This document shows, piece after piece, positions 45,765-55,577 of a DNA stretch of 64,000 nt. A program made the translations under genes and the position numbers. The notes under the pieces were generated by a model that saw only the letters and a program-made list of their open reading frames with translations, had not been told where the DNA came from and ran no database searches. Position 1 is the first letter of the stretch. Each line of letters begins with the position of its first letter. The stretch is from Pseudoxanthomonas sp. 3HH-4 (GTDB lineage: Bacteria > Pseudomonadota > Gammaproteobacteria > Xanthomonadales > Xanthomonadaceae), in contig NZ_VFPB01000001.1 in assembly GCF_006716465.1 (NCBI RefSeq), positions 1,150,983 through 1,214,982 on the forward strand. The letters are read 5' to 3'.

Positions 45765-46217
45765 ATGACTGACGCCACGCCCCGCATGACCAGCCATCGC
45801 CCGTACCTGTTGCGGGCCCTGAATGAGTGGATCGCCGACAACGGCATGACGCCCCATCTGCTGGTGGACGCCACGCAGGCGGGTGTCCAGGTGCCTGTCA
45901 GCGCGGTGAAGGAAGGCAAGGTGGTGTTGAACATCGCGGAACGTGCGGTGGTGCGGCTGTTGATCGACAACGAGGCCGTCAGCTTCACCGCGCGGTTCGG
46001 TGGGGTCAGCCAGGCCGTGTACGTGCCGGTCAGTGCCGTGCTGGCGATCTACTCGCGCGAAACCGGGCAGGGCATGGCGTTGCCGGATGACGTAGCGCAC
46101 GATCCCGATGCCGGTGGGGGTGACGATGATCAGCCGCCCTCTCCGGACACGCCGCCCGATGACGATGCACCGCCGCCTGCGGGCAAGCGCCCGCCGTTCC
46201 TGCGCGTGGTCAAGTAG
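45765..46217 (+). CDS. sspB: ClpXP adaptor protein SspB
   Basis: This 150-residue adaptor binds ssrA-tagged proteins and delivers them to ClpXP. The globular part (RPYLLRALNEWIADNGMTPHLLV, and FGGVSQAVYVPVSAVLAIY, in pieces) is followed by an acidic, proline-rich linker and the C-terminal ClpX-binding tail PFLRVVK. The ATG at 45765 matches the family start; the open frame begins upstream inside sspA. Confidence 0.95.
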   Translation: MTDATPRMTSHRPYLLRALNEWIADNGMTPHLLVDATQAGVQVPVSAVKEGKVVLNIAERAVVRLLIDNEAVSFTARFGGVSQAVYVPVSAVLAIYSRETGQGMALPDDVAHDPDAGGGDDDQPPSPDTPPDDDAPPPAGKRPPFLRVVK

Positions 46218-46260
46218 TACGGCGTCAGCGCGGATCTGCCGACAAACCCGCGCGGCGAAA

Positions 46261-46596
46261 TCAGTGTAGGTCGGGTGGCGCGACCGAGCGCGCCACCGGC
46301 CCGACGAACGAGACCAGCTGGCCCTTGCGCAGCACCAGGCGGCCCACGTGGCGATCGACGCCGTCGTGGGAATACTCGAAGCGGAAGCTGCGCTCGAATC
46401 CAAGCCAGCCATCTTCGCCACGGCGCAGGCGGAGCCCGTTCGCGTGGACGCTCTGGTCCAGCCAGATGACTCCGGCGGCCTGGCAGGCGTTCCGGCCGAG
46501 TGCGCCGGCGCGCTCGGCGGCGGCGCGCGCCGCATTCCAGTAGGCGAACGCCGCCGCTGCGGCGATCAACCACAACAAGGCGCTCAGCGGAGACAT
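46261..46596 (-). CDS. DUF3301 family small membrane-anchored protein
   Basis: This 111-residue protein has one N-terminal span (LSALLWLIAAAAAFAYW) and a soluble domain with WLDQSVHANGLRLRR and FEYSHDGVDRHVGRLVLRKGQLV, the DUF3301 pattern. Function is unknown. It follows nadC by seven bases on the minus strand, so it is likely co-transcribed, and it converges with sspB. Confidence 0.85.
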   Translation of the reverse strand: MSPLSALLWLIAAAAAFAYWNAARAAAERAGALGRNACQAAGVIWLDQSVHANGLRLRRGEDGWLGFERSFRFEYSHDGVDRHVGRLVLRKGQLVSFVGPVARSVAPPDLH

Positions 46597-46603
46597 GCGG
46601 GCC

Positions 46604-47470
46604 TCATGGCACGGGGCCGAGTTTCATCGAGAGGTCGATGGCGCGCACATGCTTGGTCAGCCCGCCGATGGAAACGAAATCCACGCCATCTGCGGCAATG
46701 CCCCGCAGCGTTCCCAGATCGACCCCGCCGGAGACCTCCAGCGGGATGCGGCCCGAATACGGTGCGGATCTGGCGCGACGAACCGCTTCGCGCCGCGTGC
46801 CTGCATCGAAGTCATCGATGAGGATGCGGTCGCAGCCTTCAGCCAGCGCTTCATCGAGCTGCAGCAGTGTTTCCACCTCGACGATGAGCGGCAACGAAGG
46901 GTGCAGATGGCATGCCGCGCGGATCGCAGCGGTGAGCGACCCCGCCGCGCGGACATGGTTCTCCTTCAGCATCACGGCGTCGTACAGACCCATGCGGTGA
47001 TTCTGCCCGCCTCCGCAGCGGACCGCGTACTTCTGCGCCAGGCGCAGGCCTGGCAGGGTCTTGCGCGTATCCAGGATCGTGCAGCCGGTGCCGCGCACGA
47101 GGTCGACGTAAGCGGCCGTCATCGTGGCCGTTCCCGTCAGCGTCTGCATGAAGTTGAGCGCCGAACGCTCCGCAGTGACCAGTGCGCGCGCGCGGCCCTC
47201 CAGTGTGGCCAGCACCGTGCCGGCCGGCACACGATCACCGTCCTGGAAGCGCCAGTCGATGCGTACCTGCGGATCGAGCGCGCGGTGGCAGGCATCGAAC
47301 CAGGGCTGGCCGGCGATGACGGCCTCTTCCTTGCACAGCAGGTAGGCGATGTCGGCGACGTCTGGCAGCAGGGCTGCGGTGGCATCGCCGCTGCCGATGT
47401 CCTCGGTCAGCGCACGCGCCACGTCATCGGCAATCACGCCCGCGTCGGGTGGCGTCGGACGCATGCTCAT
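46604..47470 (-). CDS. nadC: Nicotinate-nucleotide pyrophosphorylase (carboxylating)
   Basis: This 288-residue enzyme converts quinolinate and PRPP to nicotinate mononucleotide in NAD synthesis. Family marks are ALTEDIGSGDATAAL, SALNFMQTLTGTAT, ILDTRKTLPGLR, KYAVRCGGGQNHRMGL and LEVSGGVDLGTLR. Its start codon overlaps the Trm112-like stop as ATGA at 47467-47470, implying coupling. Confidence 0.96.
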   Translation of the reverse strand: MSMRPTPPDAGVIADDVARALTEDIGSGDATAALLPDVADIAYLLCKEEAVIAGQPWFDACHRALDPQVRIDWRFQDGDRVPAGTVLATLEGRARALVTAERSALNFMQTLTGTATMTAAYVDLVRGTGCTILDTRKTLPGLRLAQKYAVRCGGGQNHRMGLYDAVMLKENHVRAAGSLTAAIRAACHLHPSLPLIVEVETLLQLDEALAEGCDRILIDDFDAGTRREAVRRARSAPYSGRIPLEVSGGVDLGTLRGIAADGVDFVSIGGLTKHVRAIDLSMKLGPVP

Positions 47471-47736
47471 CGGCTGGCGAAGTCGCTGGCCTGTGCGGTG
47501 GCGATCGCTTCTTCCGCCAGCAGCACGGGGATGCCGTCCTCGACGCGGTAGACGATCTTGCGGTCATGCGTGACCAGTGCCTCGCGCAGGGGTTCGGTCT
47601 GGGCGGTGTCGTCGGCACGCCTGACCTGTCCCGCACTGATCGCATGGTTGAGTGTCTCCAGGCTGCGGGCGTCGAGCATGGCCAATGGCTGGCGGGTGGC
47701 GGGACAGCAGAGGAGGTCGAGCAGTTTGCGATCCAT
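47467..47736 (-). CDS. Trm112 family small protein
   Basis: This 89-residue protein matches the Trm112/YcaR family. The N-terminus MDRKLLDLLCCPATRQPL has the usual LLxxLxCPxxxxxL pattern and the C-terminal part ends VYRVEDGIPVLLAEEA. The E. coli relative YcaR is a small protein of unclear role. The ATG at 47736 is the family-like start. It is divergent from purE, with 62 bases between starts, and coupled to nadC. Confidence 0.88.
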   Translation of the reverse strand: MDRKLLDLLCCPATRQPLAMLDARSLETLNHAISAGQVRRADDTAQTEPLREALVTHDRKIVYRVEDGIPVLLAEEAIATAQASDFASR

Positions 47737-47798
47737 GGGGCACTCGATCAGCGGTTCGGTCAGGAGGGTAGAATACGTCTTTGCGACTGAGGACGGCC

Positions 47799-48308
47799 AT
47801 GACCGCCAGCGTTTCCAGCCCCGTGGTGGGTATCGTGATGGGCTCCCGCTCGGACTGGGAGACCATGCAGCATGCCGCGCAGAAACTGGATGCGCTGGGC
47901 GTTCCCTACGAAGTGAAGGTGGTATCGGCGCACCGCACGCCGGACGTCCTCTTCTCGTATGCGGACGCGGCCGCGTCACGCGGGCTGCGCGCGATCATCG
48001 CCGGGGCGGGTGGTGCTGCGCACCTGCCGGGCATGCTGGCGGCGAAGACGGCGGTGCCGGTGCTTGGCGTGCCCGTGCAGTCGAAGGCGCTCAACGGAAT
48101 GGATTCACTGCTTTCCATCGTGCAGATGCCGGCAGGTATTCCGGTGGCGACATTCGCGATCGGCAACGCAGGCGCCGCCAATGCAGGCCTCTTCGCTGCC
48201 GCCCTGCTGGCGCCCGAGTATCCGGCCATCGGTGCTGCGCTTGCCGCTTTCCGTGCAGGCCAGACCGAGGATGTGATGGCGCACGACGATCCCCGTCAGC
48301 CGCTATGA
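47799..48308 (+). CDS. purE: N5-carboxyaminoimidazole ribonucleotide mutase
   Basis: This 169-residue enzyme (PurE) moves the carboxyl group in purine synthesis. [35 protein letters not shown] and [15 protein letters not shown] are all conserved. ATG 47799 follows a GAGG stretch; an upstream ATG at 47781 would add six residues. A TAGAAT at 47769-47774 is a possible -10 box. Its stop overlaps the purK start as ATGA. Confidence 0.96.
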   Translation: MTASVSSPVVGIVMGSRSDWETMQHAAQKLDALGVPYEVKVVSAHRTPDVLFSYADAAASRGLRAIIAGAGGAAHLPGMLAAKTAVPVLGVPVQSKALNGMDSLLSIVQMPAGIPVATFAIGNAGAANAGLFAAALLAPEYPAIGAALAAFRAGQTEDVMAHDDPRQPL

Positions 48309-49447
48309 CCACGGTCGGCATCCTGGGCGGCGGGCAACTCGCGCGCATGTTGGCACTGTCGGGTGCGCCGTTGGGCTTGCGCTTCCTCGTGATGGATACG
48401 GCGGCCGATGCGTGCGCCGGCCAGTTCGCTCCGCTGCTCGTCGGCGACTACCGCGATGAAGCCGCGCTGGCCGAGTTCGCGTCGAAAGTCGACGTGGCCA
48501 CGTTCGATTTCGAGAACGTGCCGGCCGAGAGTGCCGAGTGGCTCGCACGTCGCGTCCCGGTGTTCCCGAATCCGCGCGCGCTCGCCGTCGCGCAGGATCG
48601 GCTGGTGGAAAAGACGCTGTTCCGCGAACTCGGGATCCCGGTCGGCGCCTTCGCGAACATCGAAACGCGCGCGCAGTTGCAGGCGGAGGTCGCGCAACTG
48701 GGCGGTGCCTGCATCCTCAAGACGCGCAGGCTGGGCTACGACGGCAAGGGCCAGTTCCGTATCAAGTCACCGGCGGACGTCGATGCCGCCTGGCAGGCGC
48801 TTGGCGCGCAGGCCGCGACGGTCGGCCTGATCGTTGAAGCGTTCATTCCGTTCGAGCGGGAGTTGTCGGTGATCGCGGTGCGGGGTCGCGATGGCGAATT
48901 CCGCACCTGGCCGCTGACCGAGAACTGGCATGTCGATGGCGTGCTGTCGGCGAGCCTGGCCCCGGCGCGCGTCGACGACGCCTTGGCCGAGGCGGCGCGC
49001 GCGCATGCGCGTCGATTGGCCGAGGCGCTGGACTACGTCGGCGTGTTCGCGCTGGAGCTGTTTTACCGCGAGGGTGAGTTGCTCGCCAACGAGATGGCGC
49101 CGCGCGTGCACAATTCCGGCCACTGGACGATCGAAGGCGCGGAAACGTCGCAGTTCCAGAACCACCTGCGCGCGGTGCTTGGCCTGCCGCTGGGCGAGAC
49201 GCGCGTGCTCGGCCACGCCTGCATGCTCAACTGGATCGGCGAGATGCCGGCTGCCGGGGTCGTACTGCAGGAAGCGGGCGGGCACTGGCACGACTACGGC
49301 AAAGAATCGCGCGCCGGTCGCAAGGTCGGCCACGCCACGCTGAGAGCCGAGGACGCGTCTTCGTTGGCCCAGGCGCTGGCGCGCGCAGGTGCGGGCCTGG
49401 GACGCGACGCGCAGGTGGCGCCGGTCGTGGCGCGCCTGTCCGCGTAA
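48305..49447 (+). CDS. purK: N5-carboxyaminoimidazole ribonucleotide synthase
   Basis: This 380-residue ATP-grasp enzyme makes N5-CAIR for PurE. It has the N-terminal [30 protein letters not shown], the ATP-grasp core with [14 protein letters not shown], and [16 protein letters not shown]. The ATG at 48305 overlaps the purE TGA, so translation is coupled. A terminator follows. Confidence 0.96.
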   Translation: MTTVGILGGGQLARMLALSGAPLGLRFLVMDTAADACAGQFAPLLVGDYRDEAALAEFASKVDVATFDFENVPAESAEWLARRVPVFPNPRALAVAQDRLVEKTLFRELGIPVGAFANIETRAQLQAEVAQLGGACILKTRRLGYDGKGQFRIKSPADVDAAWQALGAQAATVGLIVEAFIPFERELSVIAVRGRDGEFRTWPLTENWHVDGVLSASLAPARVDDALAEAARAHARRLAEALDYVGVFALELFYREGELLANEMAPRVHNSGHWTIEGAETSQFQNHLRAVLGLPLGETRVLGHACMLNWIGEMPAAGVVLQEAGGHWHDYGKESRAGRKVGHATLRAEDASSLAQALARAGAGLGRDAQVAPVVARLSA

Positions 49448-49473
49448 CCCGGCTCGCGCACGTACGCAAAAGA

Positions 49474-49499
49474 AAACGGCCGGGTTTCCCAGGCCGTTT
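49474..49499. terminator. Bidirectional terminator between purK and sodB
   Basis: AAACGGCC at 49474-49481 pairs with GGCCGTTT at 49492-49499 around a ten-base loop, with an A-rich run before and TTTCCC after. It sits between the convergent purK and sodB genes. Confidence 0.7.
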
Positions 49500-49521
49500 C
49501 CCTTGGTGCGTGGACTTGGGC

Positions 49522-50100
49522 TCAGCGCAGGTTGCCGGCCACGAAATCCCAGTTGACCAGCGCCCAGAACGACTCGACATACTTCGGTCGTGCGTTGCGG
49601 TAGTCGATGTAATAGGCGTGCTCCCACACATCGATGGTCAGCAGCGGCTTGTCCTCACCGGTCAGCGGGGTGGCGGCGTTGGACGTGCTGGCCAAGGCCA
49701 GCGAACCGTCCGGACGCTGCACCAGCCAGCCCCAGCCTGAACCGAAGGTGCCGATGGCGGTCTTGGTGAACTCTTCCTTGAACTTCGCGAAATCACCGAA
49801 GGCCTTGTTGATCAGTTCGGCCAGCTTGCCGGTCGGTTCGCCGCCACCGTTGGGCTTCAGGCAGTTCCAGTAGAACGTGTGGTTCCACACCTGCGCGGCG
49901 TTGTTGAACATGCCGCCCTGCGACTTGCGCACGATCTCTTCCAGCGATGCGTCGGCGAACTCGGTGCCTTCGATCAGCTTGTTGAGGTTGTCCACATAGG
50001 TCTTGTGGTGCTTGCCGTAGTGGAAGTCGATCGTCTCGCCGGAGATGTGCGGTTCCAGCGCGGTGCGGTCGTAGGGCAGGGGGGGGAGTTCGATGGCCAT
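49522..50100 (-). CDS. sodB: Iron superoxide dismutase
   Basis: This 192-residue enzyme removes superoxide in the cytoplasm. Metal ligands lie in [28 protein letters not shown] and [13 protein letters not shown]. The [14 protein letters not shown] stretch favours the iron type. The ATG at 50100 is preceded by AAGGA on the minus strand. It is divergent from grxD. Confidence 0.95.
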   Translation of the reverse strand: MAIELPPLPYDRTALEPHISGETIDFHYGKHHKTYVDNLNKLIEGTEFADASLEEIVRKSQGGMFNNAAQVWNHTFYWNCLKPNGGGEPTGKLAELINKAFGDFAKFKEEFTKTAIGTFGSGWGWLVQRPDGSLALASTSNAATPLTGEDKPLLTIDVWEHAYYIDYRNARPKYVESFWALVNWDFVAGNLR

Positions 50101-50257
50101 GGCTCGGTTCCTTACGCTAGGCGGGTAAAAAGGGTGTGCGGGCACCGTCGGCGCGATGCGAGGGCTTACACTATGCAATCCGCGGGCGAAGCCGGCGGAA
50201 CGGACCGAAAGTGTACCCGACGGTGGTTGCCAAACCGTCAAGGAAGGAGAAATCAGC

Positions 50258-50578
50258 ATGCCGGTGATGGAACGCATCCAGGCCGAAGTGGATGGCCACC
50301 CGATCGTCCTTTTCATGAAGGGCACGCCGCAGTTCCCGATGTGCGGGTTCTCCAGCCGTGCGGTACACGCGTTGCGCGAAGCGGGCGCGGAGCATGTCTA
50401 CACCATCAACGTGCTGGAAGAGCCCGAGATCCGCGCCAACCTGCCGCGCTTCTCCAACTGGCCGACGTTCCCCCAGCTCTTCATCAATGGCGAACTGATC
50501 GGCGGTTGCGACATCACGCTGGAGCTGCATGAGTCCGGCGAACTGCAGCGGATCGTGGCCGAGGCGCTGTCGCAGTGA
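50258..50578 (+). CDS. grxD: Monothiol glutaredoxin
   Basis: This 106-residue CGFS-type glutaredoxin has the motif PMCGFSSRA with the active cysteine at residue 29, KGTPQFP before it, and [20 protein letters not shown] after it. It carries or transfers Fe-S clusters. AGGAAGGAGA precedes the ATG. Its stop overlaps the GTG start of the next gene. Confidence 0.96.
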   Translation: MPVMERIQAEVDGHPIVLFMKGTPQFPMCGFSSRAVHALREAGAEHVYTINVLEEPEIRANLPRFSNWPTFPQLFINGELIGGCDITLELHESGELQRIVAEALSQ

Positions 50579-51321
50579 GCCTGATCGGGTTGCCCAAGCG
50601 TGCGCCGCGCGCGCTGGACCAGCGAGTGGTGCTGGTCAGTGGCGCGCATGGTGGGCTGGGCAGTGCGGCGGCGGTCGCCTGTGCCGAAGCGGGCGCCACG
50701 GTGGTGTTGCTGGGCCGCAAAGTGCCGAAGTTGAACCGGATCTACGACGCCGTGTCGCAGGTGGGCGCGGAACCCCTGCTGTATCCGCTCGATCTGGAAG
50801 GCGCGACGCCCGACGATTACGCCGAACTCGCTGACCGCTTGCACGCCGAGTTGGGCCGTCTGGACGGCGTGCTGCATTGCGCCGCCGAGTTCAAGGGGCT
50901 GACGCCGCTGGAACATACCGACCCCGCCGCGTTCGCGCGCGTCGTGCACGTCAACCTCACCGCACCCTGGTGGTTGTCGCAGGCCTGCCTGCCCCTGCTG
51001 AAGCAGTCGGACGACGCGGCGCTGGTCTTCAGCGTCGACGATCTTGCGCGGGTGGGGCAGGCGTACTGGGGTGCGTATGGCGTGGCCCAGCATGGGCTTA
51101 CATCGCTCGTGGGCATGCTGCACGCCGAACTTGCCAGCAGCAGCGTGCGTGTCGCCGCACTGCAGCCGGGACCGATGCGGACCGCATTGCGCTCGCGTGC
51201 GTATGCCGACGACAACGATGCGCAGGCCCGGGACGCCACCGATTACGCAGCGGCCTGCGTCACCCTGCTGTCATCCGCCGGCGCAGCACACAGGGGGCAG
51301 ATATGGAAGGTACGGGCATGA
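50575..51321 (+). CDS. YciK-like SDR family oxidoreductase with altered active site
   Basis: This 248-residue short-chain dehydrogenase/reductase resembles YciK. It has the cofactor loop SGAHGGLGSAAAVACAEAGA and the HVNLTAPWWLSQACL stretch. The catalytic Tyr is Y168, but the usual Lys of YxxxK is Gln (Y168-G-V-A-Q172, CAG at 51088-51090), and a candidate Ser is S153. The enzyme may be altered in activity. It begins at GTG 50575, overlapping the grxD stop, and its own TGA overlaps the next ATG. Confidence 0.9.
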   Translation: MSLIGLPKRAPRALDQRVVLVSGAHGGLGSAAAVACAEAGATVVLLGRKVPKLNRIYDAVSQVGAEPLLYPLDLEGATPDDYAELADRLHAELGRLDGVLHCAAEFKGLTPLEHTDPAAFARVVHVNLTAPWWLSQACLPLLKQSDDAALVFSVDDLARVGQAYWGAYGVAQHGLTSLVGMLHAELASSSVRVAALQPGPMRTALRSRAYADDNDAQARDATDYAAACVTLLSSAGAAHRGQIWKVRA

Positions 51322-51920
51322 CCGTCCTGTCGGCGGCCCTGCTGCTGTTCCTGATCCTGGACCCGCTGGGCAACATTCCGGTGTTCCTCAGCGTGCTCAA
51401 GCCGTTGCCACCGCGTCGCCAGCGTATCGTGGTGGTGCGCGAGTTGCTGATTGCGCTGGTCGTACTGATGCTGTTCCTGTGGGGTGGCAAGTACGCGCTG
51501 GAAATGATGCACCTGCGCCAGGAGTCGGTCGCCATTGCCGGCGGCATCGTCCTGTTCCTGATCGGCGTACGGATGATCTTCCCCCGGCCCGAGGGCCTGA
51601 TGGGCGAACTGCCCGGCGGCGAACCTTTCATCGTGCCGCTGGCCATCCCGCTGGTCGCCGGACCCTCCGGCATGGCCGCCGTCATGCTGATGGGCAGCAA
51701 CGATCCTTCGCGCCTCGGCGACTGGAGCCTGGCGCTCCTGCTGGCCTGGGGTGCCACCGCGGCGATCCTGTTCTCGGCGACAGTGCTTTACAAGTGGCTG
51801 GGAAGAAGCGTCTTGACCGCGATCGAGCGGCTAATGGGTATGCTTCTGGTCGCCATTTCCGTGCAAATGGTCTTGGATGGCATCGGCACTTACCTCAAGT
51901 TGACCCCGCCCAACATCTGA
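51318..51920 (+). CDS. MarC family integral membrane protein
   Basis: This 200-residue protein has six predicted spans and matches the MarC/YhgN family: LFLILDPLGNIPVFLSVL, AIAGGIVLFLIGVRMIFP and FIVPLAIPLVAGPSGMAAVM. Function is not established; the earlier link to multidrug resistance is not supported for E. coli MarC. ATG 51318 overlaps the SDR stop as ATGA, with GGAAGG upstream; ATG 51303 would add five residues. It ends the grxD-SDR-marC unit. Confidence 0.9.
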   Translation: MTVLSAALLLFLILDPLGNIPVFLSVLKPLPPRRQRIVVVRELLIALVVLMLFLWGGKYALEMMHLRQESVAIAGGIVLFLIGVRMIFPRPEGLMGELPGGEPFIVPLAIPLVAGPSGMAAVMLMGSNDPSRLGDWSLALLLAWGATAAILFSATVLYKWLGRSVLTAIERLMGMLLVAISVQMVLDGIGTYLKLTPPNI

Positions 51921-52180
51921 CATTCCGGCGTTCCGGCCCGCCCATCGCAGGGCCCGCCGACGACCGCCCGCCCGTGGGCTGCACGCTCTGCTGCAGTGCG
52001 AAACATTGTCATGCCGCGGTCACAAAATGGTCCTATCGTGTTAACCTGTTATTAACCTCCGCGGACGCCGCGTGGGCCATGGGAACCCCTAGCACGCCCT
52101 TCAGAACCGACCCCACCGGGTGGTTCCGCACGTCTCGTCAGCCAGCTTCGCCACATCACTCCCGTACCGAGGTTTATCCG

Positions 52181-55100
52181 ATGAACCAATCCCGTCGTCT
52201 TCGCCTGTCCAAGCTCAGCCTTGGCCTCGTCGTCGCCCTCGCCGCCGCGCCTGCCTTCGCGCAGAGCACCTCGGCCGGTGTGGGCGGCCTGGTCACCGAC
52301 AATGGCGGCCAGCCCGTCGTCGGCGCCGAGGTGACCATCACCCACGTCGAATCCGGTACGGTCAGCCGCGCCACCACCGATGCCAGCGGTCGCTACAACG
52401 CGCGCGGCCTGCGTGTGGGCGGTCCTTATCAGGTGACGATCACCAAGTCGGGTGAAGGCACCAAGACCGAAGACAACGTGTTCCTGGGTCTGAACCAGGT
52501 GAACACCGTCAACGCCGCCTTGACTGGCGACGTGGCGACGTTGGAAACGGTGACCGCCGTGGGCTTCGCTGGTGGCTCTGAAGTGTTCAGCTCAAGTAAG
52601 ATGGGCGCGGGCACGAACCTGAATCGCGAGCAGATCGAGGCCCTGCCGTCGATCAACCGCAACATCCAGGACTACGTCCGCATGGATCCCCGCATCTCGC
52701 AGAGCGACAAAGCGCGCGGCGAGCTGACGGTGGGCGGCCAGAACCCGCGCTACAACGCGATCCGCATCGATGGTGTGAACACCAGCGACACGTTCGGCTT
52801 GGAGTCCAACAACTTCCCGACGATCCGCCAGCCGGTGTCCATGGACGCTATTGAAGCGATCAACGTCGATATCTCCAACTACGACACCACCATCACCGGC
52901 GCGACCGGCGCGGTGATCGATGCGGTGACCAAGTCGGGTACCAACGAGTTCCATGGCTCGGTCTACGGCGTGTACCGCGACAAGGACATGGTAGGCGACA
53001 ACCCCACCAATGACGCTCCGTTCACCGGTTTCAACGACGAGCGCACCTACGGCATGACCTTCGGCGGCCCGATCGTCAAGGACAAGCTGTTCTTCTTCGT
53101 CAACTATGAGAAGTTCGAGCGCGACCGTGCGGCTGCCTCGTTCGGTCCAGTTGGCTCGGGCGCGACTAACACCGTCAACATCACGCAGGAGCAGATCGCT
53201 GAAGCGCAGGAAATCGCGCGCACCCGTTACGGTGTCGATATCGGTGGCTTCAATGCGCCCAGCAGCATCAAGCAGGAAGTCGAAGAGTACGCGGCCAAGA
53301 TCGACTGGAACATCAGCGACAACCACCGCCTTTCGGCGCGTTACTCCAAGCTGGAGCAGATCGAGCCGAACCTCGCCGGTTCGAGCAGCTCGTCGCTCGG
53401 CCTGGACAGCCGCTGGTACGACATCTCCAAGAACGTCGAGACCTCGGTCGTGCAGTTGTTCAGCGACTGGTCCGACAACTTCTCCACCGAGTTCAAGGTC
53501 GGCCGCCGCACCTATGACTCGCTGAGCAGCGTCAATTCGCGCCTGCCGCAGATCAGCATCGGCTTCGGCACCGCCAACGATCCGGACCAGGCGGCTTCGC
53601 CGTACCTGAACTTCGGTGCTGACGAGTTCCGCCACGGCAACCAGATTAACACCACGACCGACACCGCGTTCGGTGCCGCGACCTGGTACGTGGGCGACCA
53701 CACGCTGAAGTTCGGTTTCGACCTGGAAGAGAACGACGTCTACAACCTGTATGCCCAGAACATCTGGGGCTCCTACACCTTCGCCAGCCTGGAGCACTTC
53801 CGCAACGGCGAGTACGGCGAGTACCGTCTGAATGCGCCGGTGCCGGGCAACGACCTGAACTCGGTGGCGATGCGCTACAAGCACCGCAACACCGGCCTGT
53901 TCGTGCAGGACAGCTGGGCGGTCAACTACAACCTGACCTTGCTGTTCGGCCTGCGCGCCGACCTGCCGAGCATGGACGACGTTCCGGTGCACAACCTGCT
54001 GGTGCAGGAGGTCTATGGCCTGGACAACCGCAACAAGCTGGATGACGTGCTGATCCAGCCGCGCTTCGGCTTCAACTACACCTTCGACAGCGACCGTCCC
54101 ACCCAGCTGCGCGGTGGCGTGGGCTTGTTCCAGGGTGCGGCCGCCAACGTGTGGGTCGGCAACTCCTACCAGAACTCGGGCTTCGGCCTGATCGGTTACA
54201 ACGCATTCCCCAGCGGCATCGCCGGCCTGAGCGATGCCGAGCGTGAGGCGATCTGGACGAGCCTGCCGGTCAATCTGGACCCGGACAACCCGACCCGTCC
54301 GTCGCCGGCGTCCGGTTACACGATGATGGTCAACCTGATGGAAGACGGCATCGAGCAGCCGTCGGTCTGGAAGGCCAACCTGGCGTTCGACACCGAGCTG
54401 CCCTGGCACGGCCTGGTGGCGTCGGCCGAACTGCTGTACACCAAGGTCAACAATGCGATCTATTTCGAGCGCCTTGATCTTGGCGCGCCGACCTACACCG
54501 CCGGCGCGGACGGCCGCAACCTGTACTGGCGCAACCTGTACGGTACCGCCAGCGGCACGCGTTCCAACGGCAACACGGGTATCGGTGCCATCGCCGACAC
54601 CATCCCGGGCTACGAGAACGTCACCGGTTGGCACGGCGACGGCGTGATCCTGATGAAGAACACCGACAAGGGTCGCAGCGGCCAGTTGACGGTCAGCCTG
54701 AGCAAGCCGCTGGAAGATACGTGGGGTTGGTCGGTCGGCTACACCTACACCGACGCGACGGAAGTGAATCCGCTGACGTCCTCGCGTGCTATCTCGAACT
54801 GGTCCAACATCGGCGTGTTCGATCCCAACTCCGATGAAGCCGCCACCTCGAACTACGAGATCAAGGACCGCATCATCGCCTCGCTGCAGTTCCGCAAGGC
54901 GTTCTTCGGCGACTACAACACCACGGTCTCGGCTTTCTATGAAGGTCGTTCGGGCTCGCCGCACTCGTGGCGCTACCTCAACGACATGAATGGCGACGGT
55001 TACACCAACGACCTGCTGTACGTGCCGAACGGCCCGGGTGACGTGCTGTTCAGCGGCGGCGCGACGATGGAAACCGCGTTCTTCGACTGGTTGGAGCGCA

Positions 55101-55453
55101 ACCCGGACCTGGCCCGCTACCGTGGCCAGGTGGCCGAGCGCAACGGCAGCCGCAATCCGTGGGTAAACAACATCGACATCCGCATCAGCCAGGAGCTGCC
55201 CGGCTTCTTCAAGGGCCACAAGTCCGAGATCTGGCTGGACATCATGAATGTCGGCAACCTGATCAATAAGGATTGGGGCCACATCGAGTACCAGTCGCCG
55301 TACAGCGACATGCGTGCCGTCCGCTTCGTTGGTCTGGACCAGGCCACCGGCAAGTACGTGTACAACTTCGATGAGAGCGCCGTGTACAAGCGCTTCCTGA
55401 CCGATGTCGAGTCGCGCTGGTCGCTGCAGCTGGGTTACCGCTACAAGTTCTGA
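52181..55453 (+). CDS. Oar-like TonB-dependent outer-membrane receptor
   Basis: This 1,090-residue protein has a signal peptide (ending LAAAPAFAQ), a carboxypeptidase regulatory-like domain at residues about 30-115 (GGLVTDNGGQPVVGAEVTI), a plug with DYVRMDPRISQSDKARGELTVGGQNPRYNAIRIDG (in parts), and a C-terminal beta-barrel ending LQLGYRYKF with the terminal aromatic of outer-membrane proteins. It resembles the OmpA-related Oar group found in many copies in xanthomonads. The substrate is unknown; peptides and protein fragments are candidates. The ATG at 52181 gives the signal peptide; the frame is open far upstream by chance. A 260-base leader precedes it and a strong terminator follows. Confidence 0.93.
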   Translation: MNQSRRLRLSKLSLGLVVALAAAPAFAQSTSAGVGGLVTDNGGQPVVGAEVTITHVESGTVSRATTDASGRYNARGLRVGGPYQVTITKSGEGTKTEDNVFLGLNQVNTVNAALTGDVATLETVTAVGFAGGSEVFSSSKMGAGTNLNREQIEALPSINRNIQDYVRMDPRISQSDKARGELTVGGQNPRYNAIRIDGVNTSDTFGLESNNFPTIRQPVSMDAIEAINVDISNYDTTITGATGAVIDAVTKSGTNEFHGSVYGVYRDKDMVGDNPTNDAPFTGFNDERTYGMTFGGPIVKDKLFFFVNYEKFERDRAAASFGPVGSGATNTVNITQEQIAEAQEIARTRYGVDIGGFNAPSSIKQEVEEYAAKIDWNISDNHRLSARYSKLEQIEPNLAGSSSSSLGLDSRWYDISKNVETSVVQLFSDWSDNFSTEFKVGRRTYDSLSSVNSRLPQISIGFGTANDPDQAASPYLNFGADEFRHGNQINTTTDTAFGAATWYVGDHTLKFGFDLEENDVYNLYAQNIWGSYTFASLEHFRNGEYGEYRLNAPVPGNDLNSVAMRYKHRNTGLFVQDSWAVNYNLTLLFGLRADLPSMDDVPVHNLLVQEVYGLDNRNKLDDVLIQPRFGFNYTFDSDRPTQLRGGVGLFQGAAANVWVGNSYQNSGFGLIGYNAFPSGIAGLSDAEREAIWTSLPVNLDPDNPTRPSPASGYTMMVNLMEDGIEQPSVWKANLAFDTELPWHGLVASAELLYTKVNNAIYFERLDLGAPTYTAGADGRNLYWRNLYGTASGTRSNGNTGIGAIADTIPGYENVTGWHGDGVILMKNTDKGRSGQLTVSLSKPLEDTWGWSVGYTYTDATEVNPLTSSRAISNWSNIGVFDPNSDEAATSNYEIKDRIIASLQFRKAFFGDYNTTVSAFYEGRSGSPHSWRYLNDMNGDGYTNDLLYVPNGPGDVLFSGGATMETAFFDWLERNPDLARYRGQVAERNGSRNPWVNNIDIRISQELPGFFKGHKSEIWLDIMNVGNLINKDWGHIEYQSPYSDMRAVRFVGLDQATGKYVYNFDESAVYKRFLTDVESRWSLQLGYRYKF

Positions 55454-55473
55454 TAGTGCTTAACCGCAGTACC

Positions 55474-55507
55474 GAAAACGGCCGGGGCAACCCGGCCGTT
55501 TTCTTTT
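55474..55507 (+). terminator. Strong intrinsic terminator after the TonB receptor
   Basis: GAAAACGGCCGGG at 55474-55486 pairs perfectly with CCCGGCCGTTTTC at 55491-55503 around a GCAA tetraloop, followed by TTTT. This is the clearest intrinsic terminator in the window. Confidence 0.9.
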
Positions 55508-55577
55508 GGGCGGGCTCCTCTTGTCTCCGCGACTGCGCTAAAGTCCCGCCTCTGACGAACGAAGACAGGAACAACCC

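Noticed and set aside
52592..55282. An 896-codon minus-strand frame opposite the TonB receptor
   Set aside because: It is shadow coding of a GC-rich gene; its composition is implausible for a protein and it has no start signal.
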